From positions 493 through 8,879 of the forward strand of contig DDQW01000045.1 in assembly GCA_002342805.1 (NCBI GenBank): DNA of 8,387 bases, given 5' to 3'. A program made the position numbers and the translations under genes. This DNA comes from Clostridiales bacterium UBA2432 (GTDB lineage Bacteria > Bacillota > Clostridia > Lachnospirales > Vallitaleaceae). This document shows positions 1-5,231 of the stretch, one piece after another (position 1 is the first letter of the stretch; each line of letters starts with the position of its first letter). The notes below the pieces were generated by a model, which was not told where the DNA came from, did no database searches, and saw only the letters and a list, made by a program, of their open reading frames with translations.

Positions 1-72
1 GTCATTTGGTAAACATAATAAGAATGTAAAAAATGAATATTTTAAAAATTTTATCCCTTGTAAATACTGGCT
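1..72. other. AT-rich flank beyond the integrase repeats, possible attachment end
   Basis: This very AT-rich stretch has no ORF of note and lies distal to the integrase arm-type repeats. In Tn916-type elements the end of the element lies just downstream of int, so the core attachment site could be here or just past position 1. No second copy of any core sequence is visible in the window, so the exact boundary and att core cannot be fixed. The assignment rests on position only. Confidence 0.25.
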
Positions 73-123
73 TTGTCACCTTTTGACACCAGAAAACCCA
101 TAGTTGACACCAATTTTGACACC
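73..123. repeat. Clustered TTGACACC direct repeats, putative integrase arm-binding sites
   Basis: Three exact copies of TTGACACC lie at 83-90, 104-111 and 116-123, and a one-mismatch copy, TTGTCACC, at 73-80. Start-to-start distances are 10, 21 and 12 bp, close to whole helical turns, so the copies would lie on roughly one face of the DNA. The cluster ends 18 bp from the integrase stop codon. Tn916-type integrases carry an N-terminal domain that binds short direct repeats near the element ends, and the position fits that role. Binding is inferred, not shown. Confidence 0.6.
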
Positions 124-141
124 ACGGCGATTTTTCATCCC

Positions 142-1413
142 TTAGGTTGCCTGAAAAAGATAAACACAATTGTCGTCTTTTTCTTTTTGGATGAATTTCT
201 TAAATTGTCCATCCACCATCGATTCAGAAACCTCCATCGTGCCTTCTAATACTTTTTCTAATTTGACCATTTCTTCCTGAGAATGTTCAAATAATACATG
301 GGTATATAAATCCATGGTCATTTGCAAGGATGCATGGCCTAGATATTTTTGGACTGTTTTGGGCTTAATCCCAGCCTCAAAACATCGAGTTGTAAAGGAA
401 TGTCTAAAGCAGTGGGGTGAGAAGTGGTCCATCCATTCAAGTTCATCACGGAGTGTATTAATCTCCTCAATAACTCTTTTGACGGCTTCCCCAAAGGTCT
501 GAGAATTGATTGGCGTTCCAAATCTCGTCGTGAAAAGAAGGTTTTCAAAGCCTTTTATAGGTTTGGCTGTTCGCCTTCCCATTATGACATTTCTTTGCAT
601 CATCTGCTTCTTTAATGCAAGTGCACATTGTTGGTTCATAGGGACCTTACGTTTACTTGATTTGGTCTTTGGTGGATCAAAGTGAAATACCTTTTTCTCA
701 TCCTCCTCAAACTTTTGATAAATCAAGGTTTTATTGACATCAATAATCATCGCATCAAAATCAATATCTTCTAGGGTCAGTCCACAAAGCTCACCCGGTC
801 GTAAACCGGTTGAGATGGCTACTGTAAATAAATTATCATAAAAGGATCCTTTGCTACACTCAAAAAAGCTTGCCTGATCTTCCGGCGTTAATACTTTAGG
901 TTCACTTTTTTCCTTTGTTTCCATTTTAATACCTTTTGCCGGATTCTTAGAAACAATTTCATTAATCATGGCCTTGTCAAACATATCCAACATGAGAATT
1001 CTGATCTTATTACGCGTTTCATACTGGTATCCTTTTGAATCCAGATAATTCATGATTTCCAAAATTTTCAATTGTGTTATATTAACCATTTTCTTGTTGC
1101 CTAGGGTGGGAGAGATATGTTTCTCATAAATAGTAACGTAATGCTGTTTAGTATTGGCACAAATGGTTTGATTTTTATAGTTTTTCATCCATTTTTCAAA
1201 CCACTCATCTAAGGTCATATGATCATCTGCATGATTTAATTTATTCAAGTCCTCATATATAGCTGCATTTAAAAGAACCTTTAACTCTTTTAAATTTCTG
1301 CTTTGCACCTCAGGTCTTCGTCCAAATCTATTTGTAAATCGTCCAATATATCGCCCATCTTTTCTTTGGCTAATCCCAGTCCCTAGTTCTTTTCCATTTA
1401 AATCTTTACCCAT
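142..1413 (-). CDS. int: Tyrosine recombinase, Tn916-type ICE integrase
   Basis: This 423-residue site-specific recombinase would catalyse integration and excision of the element through a 3'-phosphotyrosine intermediate. The N-terminus (about 12-35, GISQRKDGRYIGRFT) matches the small arm-site-binding domain of Tn916-type integrases. A SAM-like core-binding domain follows at about 65-160 and the catalytic domain at about 175-385. The visible catalytic set is R205 (TGLRPGE), a lysine near K251 in the PPKTKSSKRKVP turn, H334 and R337 (HCFRH), H360 (LGH) and nucleophile Y370 (MDLYTHV). Nothing essential is missing and the length is normal for the family. A short tail after about 395 has no recognised motif. 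The ATG at 1413 is preceded by AAAGGAG with good spacing. The gene lies last in the xis-int order, has a probable promoter of its own, and its stop abuts the arm-type repeats. Confidence 0.95.
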   Translation of the reverse strand: MGKDLNGKELGTGISQRKDGRYIGRFTNRFGRRPEVQSRNLKELKVLLNAAIYEDLNKLNHADDHMTLDEWFEKWMKNYKNQTICANTKQHYVTIYEKHISPTLGNKKMVNITQLKILEIMNYLDSKGYQYETRNKIRILMLDMFDKAMINEIVSKNPAKGIKMETKEKSEPKVLTPEDQASFFECSKGSFYDNLFTVAISTGLRPGELCGLTLEDIDFDAMIIDVNKTLIYQKFEEDEKKVFHFDPPKTKSSKRKVPMNQQCALALKKQMMQRNVIMGRRTAKPIKGFENLLFTTRFGTPINSQTFGEAVKRVIEEINTLRDELEWMDHFSPHCFRHSFTTRCFEAGIKPKTVQKYLGHASLQMTMDLYTHVLFEHSQEEMVKLEKVLEGTMEVSESMVDGQFKKFIQKEKDDNCVYLFQAT

Positions 1414-1433
1414 TATTAGCTCCTTTCATACAG

Positions 1434-1489
1434 GAACCTAAAATGGATTGTATGCTCATTGCTCTTTTATTATAAACCATTTTAGGTTC
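1434..1489. repeat. 13-bp perfect inverted repeat around the int promoter
   Basis: GAACCTAAAATGG (1434-1446) is exactly complementary to CCATTTTAGGTTC (1477-1489), separated by 30 bp. The right arm lies between the -35 and -10 elements of the probable int promoter and the left arm lies in the int 5' leader. The arm starts are 43 bp apart, about four helical turns. As DNA this could be a pair of operator sites. In transcripts reading through from xis it would form a hairpin ahead of the int ribosome binding site. There is no U-tract after it, so it is not a normal terminator. Confidence 0.75.
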
Positions 1490-1498
1490 AACATTCAA
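1469..1498 (-). promoter_or_regulatory. Probable promoter for int
   Basis: On the minus strand, TTGAAT (1498-1493) is followed by an 18-bp spacer and a perfect TATAAT (1474-1469). Transcription would start near 1462, about 50 nt before the int ATG. It lies in the xis-int gap, consistent with int being transcribed separately from xis, and it is overlapped by one arm of the 13-bp inverted repeat. Confidence 0.6.
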
Positions 1499-1505
1499 TA
1501 TTTTG

Positions 1506-1697
1506 TTAATTCCCGGAATTTATATCCAGCCATTTATCCAGCTTTCTTTTATTCGCATACAGTCTATTTCCAATCCGAATAACATATGTACACCTAGGGT
1601 CTTTTAACAATTCTCTCGCTTTCGTTTTACCTATCCCTAAATAGGCACAATACTCATCTAAATTCAATAACACTTTGTCTACTTGATCGTTCTTCAT
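1506..1697 (-). CDS. xis: Small winged-helix excisionase (Tn916 Xis-like)
   Basis: This 63-residue protein probably binds element-end DNA and biases the integrase toward excision. Its layout is that of Tn916-type Xis: a helix-turn-helix at about 12-32 (LNLDEYCAYLGIGKTKAREL), a wing-like strand at about 38-48 (YVIRIGNRLYANK) and a terminal helix (KRKLDKWL). The ATG at 1697 is chosen because AAAGGGG sits just upstream. A TTG seven codons earlier (1718) would overlap the helicase gene and has no comparable ribosome binding site. The gene starts 13 nt after the helicase stop, so the two are probably co-transcribed, and it lies immediately upstream of int as in Tn916-type elements. Family assignment rests on size, fold pattern and context. 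Confidence 0.85.
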   Translation of the reverse strand: MKNDQVDKVLLNLDEYCAYLGIGKTKARELLKDPRCTYVIRIGNRLYANKRKLDKWLDINSGN

Positions 1698-1710
1698 ATT
1701 TCCCCTTTCT

Positions 1711-3909
1711 TTATTCAAAATAAGAAGCTTCTTTTTTTTCCTTCAGAAACACTTGAATTTCTTTAACGTTCTCTGCTCTTCTACATTTCGGTAAGACATG
1801 TAGAACATCTTGATAATACCGACCATTATCGCTTGCTCGAACATCTAATATGGAAATAACGCCGGTGTCGCTTTCACTTCGGATTAATCTTCCTACACCT
1901 TGACGAAGTTTAATTAACATTTTAGGAACAAGAACTTCATCTAGATATTCCTTCATGTCCGGAAAAAGGTCTCTTTCATAATCACTGATTGGATCCGGTA
2001 TGGGAAAGGGTAACTTAACAATAATTAAGTGCGATAAGCGATCTCCCGGAATATTTACACCTTCCCACATGCTTCCGGTTGCAAATAAAACGGCGTTTTG
2101 GCTTTCCTTAAAGCGATTAAGTATTTTCGTTTTACCACGACTCATCTCAAGAAGTTCATAATCTTGAAGCTCTTCTCTTACTTTTTGATATACAAGCCGT
2201 AGGGGTTTATAAGATGTAAATAAAACCAAGGCGTGGCCATTGGACGCTTTGATTAATCGCATAACTTCTTGACTTACTTCTTGAATATAGGTCGGATTAT
2301 CCATGTTGGGATAGGCTATCTGTCCATTTATGTACAACAAACAGTTTTTTTGAAAATCAAAAGGAGATGTTTTTGTAAGCTCTTGTATTTTCCAATCACT
2401 TAAGCCTTCCATCCCTAATTGGCGTTTTGTATAGGTGAAATCCATATCAAGGGCTAGGGTTCCGGAGGTTAAAATCATTGGATGATTGCCTTGCCACAAA
2501 TCATAGCCCAAGACTTTACTCAAGTTTTTGGGTACGGATGCAAGTGTACGTTGTCCTTTTGATCTAGGGTTTTCCATCCAATATATATTATCTTGAACGA
2601 GGAGTACTCTTAAATGCTTTAAGGCCTCTGAAAACTCATAGGAGATTTGGCGATTGGAAGGACCTATTTTCTTTTGTATGGTTTGTAAGTTGCTTATTAA
2701 CTTATTAATCATGGCCTTTATAATAGGTGACATGATCACAGGAAACTTTTCTGTTTCATCGCTATATGCCTCGTTAGGGATTGATTCTTTAAGTGCATCA
2801 AAGAGCATCTGATTGGTCGAAATTGTCTCCTTGACCATGTTACTTTTTTGAACCATTCCTTTCATTAAGCGATGAATAGTGTTTTCAATAAGTATCGTTC
2901 CGTATATTTGACTAGCTGAATCTGATAACTTATGTGCTTCATCAACAATGGTCAACTGATAATCCGGCAAGAGCCCCCGCTGATTTAGACGACGTTTACG
3001 AAGATCGGCTAAATAGTAATTATGATTACAAATTTGAAAATGGTAATGACTTTTGCGAGCCTGTTTCATAAAGCGTTGATATGTACATGTCTTAAACTGA
3101 GTACACGTCATGCATTCACTTCCATGAACACAGATCTTACGCTTGTCATAGCCACTAATCTCATTCACATCGCCTAAATCAATGCGTCCATTGTCCAACA
3201 GTTTTTTTAAAGCTTGATACTCACTTGGTCGTTTGCGTTTTGAATCTAGCGAATTAAAGTATTGCTTTAAACGTTTTTCACACAGATAATTTTCTTTTCC
3301 TTTTCGTAATACACAGGTGATTGGTGATACAATAATGCCATTTTCCATGAGCATGTTTGATATTTTGGGTATATAATCATAGATAATCGACCTTTGTAGT
3401 TCAATACTTGACGTGGTGATTACCATGGGTTTTTGAACATGAAATCGTCCTTTCTGAGAAAAGATTCGGTGAACAAGAGCCGCAACAAGATAGGCATATG
3501 TTTTACCTAGTCCAACAGCTATGTCACTCAATGCAATTTTTCCATCACGAATACTCCCATACATATGTTTCGATAAATCCACTTGTTCTTGGCGAATAGT
3601 AAAACCATACTTTGGAAAAATTTCTCGAAAGATACAATCAATCATCTCCATTCCGTTTGCTGCCTGCTTCATATTATAAAAGGGTAAGGCTTTAATTGTC
3701 TCCATGACCCGCTTAGAATCGTCCTCACCAAGTTTATGACGTCTATAGAACAAATATTTTTGTTGGCCAGTTACATAATTAACTACACGGTATGTGTAAT
3801 TCTTACCGGTAAAATTTTGAATGAGTATACAGTCTTTGATGACAAACACTGCCGTTGAATCTTCTTTAACCCATTTTTCTCGAATAATTTTATTTAATAT
3901 CGAATGCAT
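1711..3909 (-). CDS. DinG/XPD-type superfamily 2 DNA helicase with probable Fe-S cluster
   Basis: This 732-residue protein is a likely ATP-dependent 5'-3' helicase. Residues are numbered from the ATG at 3909, which has AAGGAG five bases upstream; a GTG at 3951 lies inside a strong hairpin and lacks that support. Motif I is GLGKT at 133-137, motif II is DEAH at 323-326, SGT is near 482-484, GSMWEGVNIPG near 612-622, and the arginine-finger motif QGVGRLIR is at 670-677. Between motifs I and II lies GKENYLC with C210, followed by a cysteine cluster (C260, C266, C269, C275) matching the Fe-S domain of DinG/XPD proteins. There is no N-terminal exonuclease domain such as the one in many Gram-positive DinG proteins. 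It is tightly followed by xis, which is not the usual Tn916 arrangement. Roles in element processing, replication or defence are all possible. Helicase call is firm; biological role unknown. Confidence 0.88.
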   Translation of the reverse strand: MHSILNKIIREKWVKEDSTAVFVIKDCILIQNFTGKNYTYRVVNYVTGQQKYLFYRRHKLGEDDSKRVMETIKALPFYNMKQAANGMEMIDCIFREIFPKYGFTIRQEQVDLSKHMYGSIRDGKIALSDIAVGLGKTYAYLVAALVHRIFSQKGRFHVQKPMVITTSSIELQRSIIYDYIPKISNMLMENGIIVSPITCVLRKGKENYLCEKRLKQYFNSLDSKRKRPSEYQALKKLLDNGRIDLGDVNEISGYDKRKICVHGSECMTCTQFKTCTYQRFMKQARKSHYHFQICNHNYYLADLRKRRLNQRGLLPDYQLTIVDEAHKLSDSASQIYGTILIENTIHRLMKGMVQKSNMVKETISTNQMLFDALKESIPNEAYSDETEKFPVIMSPIIKAMINKLISNLQTIQKKIGPSNRQISYEFSEALKHLRVLLVQDNIYWMENPRSKGQRTLASVPKNLSKVLGYDLWQGNHPMILTSGTLALDMDFTYTKRQLGMEGLSDWKIQELTKTSPFDFQKNCLLYINGQIAYPNMDNPTYIQEVSQEVMRLIKASNGHALVLFTSYKPLRLVYQKVREELQDYELLEMSRGKTKILNRFKESQNAVLFATGSMWEGVNIPGDRLSHLIIVKLPFPIPDPISDYERDLFPDMKEYLDEVLVPKMLIKLRQGVGRLIRSESDTGVISILDVRASDNGRYYQDVLHVLPKCRRAENVKEIQVFLKEKKEASYFE

Positions 3910-3937
3910 ATTTTCTCCTTCTTTAGTTCTTTTTAAT

Positions 3938-4002
3938 GCACTCAACAGCACATATCTATCATGAAGTGATAAACTGCATCACACATGTGTACTGTTAAGT
4001 GC
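3938..4002 (-). promoter_or_regulatory. Long stem-loop in the helicase gene leader
   Basis: On the minus strand the arm at 4002-3985 pairs with 3953-3938: 16 base pairs including one U-G wobble, interrupted only by a 2-nt bulge (UA). Inside it GTGAT (3982-3978) and ATCAC (3970-3966) form a second 5-bp hairpin. The stem ends 18 nt before the AAGGAG ribosome binding site of the helicase gene. It is followed by ATTAAAAAG rather than a U-run, so it is not a standard terminator. It could stabilise the mRNA, mark a processing site or control translation. The structure is directly visible; the function is inferred. Confidence 0.65.
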
Positions 4003-4024
4003 TAGATTTTAGTAAAATACTTTA

Positions 4025-4290
4025 GGCGATTAGTGGTACTTAATCTCATAGAATCAACCCATGCCATCGGCTTCCAGGCAAAGGTGTATTCTCCTGATCA
4101 TCTTGCCAGGCTGCCATCCATAGGATACTTAGGACTTGACAGAAGTATCGTTCAAATTTTCCCTTGTGGGTCTTGGCGAATTATCCATACCAACAGATAA
4201 TGTAAAGCCGAATGTTATCGCTCCGGTCATGCCATCCTGGCGCATTCGCTTATGTCGCTTCCCTCTCGGTCACAAGGTAACGTACCTAAA
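4025..4290 (-). ncRNA. Candidate structured non-coding RNA, unrecognised family
   Basis: This gene-free stretch is clearly richer in GC (about 45% in 4021-4260 by count) than its AT-rich surroundings, typical of a structured RNA. Visible pairings are: a closing 7-bp helix, 4271-4277 with 4162-4168; within it a 6-bp helix, 4209-4214 with 4243-4248, capped by GCCA/TGGC at 4231-4241; a 6-bp hairpin with a 10-nt loop at 4180-4201; an arm of 10 pairs with small internal loops, 4069-4081 with 4103-4115; and an abutting 4-bp hairpin at 4116-4126 that could stack on it. Strand is chosen from the neighbouring genes. No sequence signature of tRNA, tmRNA, RNase P, SRP RNA or a catalytic group II domain V was recognised. 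The boundaries are approximate. It may be a free RNA or a long cis-acting leader of the helicase gene. Confidence 0.5.
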
Positions 4291-4348
4291 ATATTGCATA
4301 TAAGTAAAACTCTTAAAAGGCTTTACTATTTGTCAAAGTACTCGGGAT

Positions 4349-4388
4349 AAAACCCCCTTCACTTATTAAGGTAATTTTCATAGGGGGG
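4349..4388 (-). terminator. Possible weak terminator after the sigma-like gene
   Basis: On the minus strand CCCCCT (about 4387-4382) can pair with AGGGGG (4358-4353), followed by TTTT (4352-4349). The loop is long (23 nt) and the U-run short, so termination would be partial at best. It begins about 26 nt after the sigma-like stop codon and precedes the candidate structured RNA. Confidence 0.35.
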
Positions 4389-4413
4389 CTGCCGAACTTT
4401 TTGTATAAGTTTT

Positions 4414-4857
4414 TTAATTATTTTTTCCTTCCATGATTTTTCGCATCTGTATCAAGGCAGAATATTTTTGTGATTGTATGGTTGTTCTAGCCATTCCTGT
4501 CTCTTTAGATAGTTCAACTTCACTTTTTCCATCAAGAAATAATTCTTGTAAAACCCAACGATGTTTTTCTGAAAGTTGTTCCAAGCCTTCAAGCATTTGC
4601 TCAACAAGTACATTAGTCACTGCTAATTCATCTATCTGGGTTTGCTTGTCTCTTAAGACTTCTTCAATGGGATAATCTGCCGCCTGTAATCCTTCAAAAG
4701 ATAATTCTTTTTTTTGAGATCGTTTCTCTACGTATTGCTCATGCCACTCCATCTTGTAAAAAGTATTGTGGATCTCTTTGGTCGTTTCATAGGGTTTCCC
4801 ATCAACGGGTATAAAGTACTTTGTTTTTCCTGTTTTTTGATCATATTCTCTGCTCAT
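4414..4857 (-). CDS. Small sigma-70 region-4-like regulator of an ICE
   Basis: This 147-residue protein resembles the short sigma-like proteins encoded next to xis/int in Tn916-type elements. Its C-terminal 60 residues (about 88-143) have the shape of sigma-70 region 4: LEQLSEKHRWVLQELFLDG, then a helix-turn-helix near 112-133 (EVELSKETGMARTTIQSQ) and a basic recognition helix. There is no recognisable sigma region 2, so it may be a divergent sigma factor or a DNA-binding regulator rather than a full initiation factor. The N-terminal third is polar, with an acidic/basic segment of unknown role. The ATG at 4857 has AGGAGG at 4868-4863 with 5-nt spacing. It is the first full-length gene after the layered leader, and is a reasonable candidate regulator of the downstream excision genes. 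Exact target is unknown. Confidence 0.8.
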   Translation of the reverse strand: MSREYDQKTGKTKYFIPVDGKPYETTKEIHNTFYKMEWHEQYVEKRSQKKELSFEGLQAADYPIEEVLRDKQTQIDELAVTNVLVEQMLEGLEQLSEKHRWVLQELFLDGKSEVELSKETGMARTTIQSQKYSALIQMRKIMEGKNN

Positions 4858-4907
4858 ATAAACCTCCTGATTTGAATGTGTAAGTTACTCTTTTCAAACC
4901 AGAAAAT

Positions 4908-4946
4908 TTATGGGCCTCTTATTAGTGCACTAAATCCAGTTGTCAT
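4908..4946 (-). CDS. 12-codon leader ORF ahead of the sigma-like gene
   Basis: An ATG at 4946 preceded by AGGAGG (4959-4954, 7-nt spacing) opens a 12-codon frame, MTTGFSALIRGP, ending in TAA at 4910-4908. The stop lies 50 nt before the sigma-like start. The ribosome binding site is as strong as those of the long genes, which argues for real translation. The same frame is open upstream through the second terminator, reading GPFFVAVLGGAG before the ATG, but no supported earlier start was found. It may be a leader peptide that tunes expression of the sigma-like gene. Confidence 0.45.
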   Translation of the reverse strand: MTTGFSALIRGP

Positions 4947-4970
4947 ACCGGCTCCTCCTAAAACGGCAAC

Positions 4971-5001
4971 AAAAAAAGGCCCCACGCTAATGCGTGCGAC
5001 C
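4971..5001 (-). terminator. Intrinsic terminator 2 in the sigma-like gene leader
   Basis: On the minus strand GGTCGCACGC (5001-4992) pairs with GCGTGGGGCC (4987-4978) through 9 of 10 positions, including one U-G wobble with one G-G mismatch, around an ATTA loop, directly followed by seven Ts (4977-4971). This is a classic intrinsic terminator. It lies between the promoter at 5166-5138 and the sigma-like gene, so it must be bypassed for that gene to be expressed from that promoter. Confidence 0.8.
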
Positions 5002-5005
5002 TTCT

Positions 5006-5065
5006 TTAATCCTCCTCCGAATTATTCAGAGTCCTATTTAATTTTATTGCCATAAATTTGGGCAT
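5006..5065 (-). CDS. 19-codon leader ORF between the two terminators
   Basis: An ATG at 5065 opens a 19-codon frame, MPKFMAIKLNRTLNNSEED, ending in TAA at 5008-5006. Its only ribosome binding site candidate, AAGGG, lies in the 3' arm of terminator 1, 8 nt before the ATG, so folding of terminator 1 would hide it. The stop codon falls 4 nt before the 5' arm of terminator 2, so a ribosome finishing this ORF would cover that arm. This geometry is what a translation-coupled attenuator needs. No homolog is recognised. Confidence 0.5.
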   Translation of the reverse strand: MPKFMAIKLNRTLNNSEED

Positions 5066-5112
5066 AAAAATAGCCCTTGATAATCATCACAGCGAATCAT
5101 TATCAAGGGCTA
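5066..5112 (-). terminator. Intrinsic terminator 1 with a perfect 14-bp stem
   Basis: On the minus strand TAGCCCTTGATAAT (5112-5099) pairs perfectly with ATTATCAAGGGCTA (5084-5071) around a 14-nt loop and is followed by TTTTT (5070-5066). It begins about 20 nt after the predicted transcription start at about 5131, so it could cut off nearly all transcripts from that promoter. It could also terminate transcripts coming from the ArpU-like gene upstream. Confidence 0.88.
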
Positions 5113-5137
5113 AGTGTTTATTAATCCCATCATAGCA

Positions 5138-5166
5138 AGTATAACAGGTATAAAATCTCGTGTCAG
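5138..5166 (-). promoter_or_regulatory. Strong promoter driving the leader and sigma-like gene
   Basis: On the minus strand CTGACA (5166-5161), a 17-bp spacer and TATACT (5143-5138) give a near-consensus housekeeping promoter. Transcription should start near 5133-5130. The start falls at or beside ATGATG, which opens a 6-7-codon frame ending in TAG at 5112-5110, so a leaderless mini-ORF is possible. Phased GTC repeats lie just upstream of the -35. Confidence 0.7.
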
Positions 5167-5176
5167 TGTCATATCC

Positions 5177-5218
5177 GTCTCAATCTTGTCTCATTTTCGT
5201 CCCATTTGGATGTCATTC
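5177..5218. repeat. 11-bp-phased GTCYCAT repeats upstream of the promoter
   Basis: On the plus strand GTCTCAAT (5177), GTCTCAT (5188) and GTCCCAT (5199) start exactly 11 bp apart, with a further GTCAT at 5212 and GTCAT/GTCAG inside the promoter at 5168 and 5162. Copies about one helical turn apart directly upstream of a -35 element resemble a multi-site operator or activator array. Neither the binding protein nor a known family of such sites is recognised. Confidence 0.4.
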
Positions 5219-5231
5219 TCATTTAACTTCA

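Noticed and set aside
314..615. Short plus-strand and alternate-frame ORFs inside int
   Set aside because: They lie entirely antisense or out of frame within a strong integrase gene, lack ribosome binding sites and encode nothing recognisable.
1698..1718. TTG start of xis at 1718
   Set aside because: It overlaps the helicase stop and lacks the AAAGGGG site that precedes the ATG at 1697.
3910..3951. Earlier GTG start of the helicase gene at 3951
   Set aside because: It lies in the arm of the leader stem, while the ATG at 3909 has AAGGAG at ideal spacing.
4006..4330. Group II intron, tRNA, tmRNA or rRNA fragment
   Set aside because: No domain V, no cloverleaf or CCA-type acceptor, no tmRNA ends and no reverse transcriptase gene are visible; a covariance search would settle it.
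4331..4336. TTGACA on the minus strand as the -35 of a promoter for the candidate RNA
   Set aside because: No acceptable -10 occurs at 15-19 bp; candidates such as AGAGTT or TAAGAG are poor, so no promoter is called.
4433..4675. Plus-strand ORF antisense to the sigma-like gene
   Set aside because: It shadows a gene with a strong ribosome binding site and a clear HTH, and its own product has no recognisable feature.
5066..5112. CRISPR-like or transposon-end reading of the 14-bp inverted repeat
   Set aside because: A single perfect stem followed by TTTTT fits an intrinsic terminator; there is no repeat-spacer array and no transposase ORF bounded by it.
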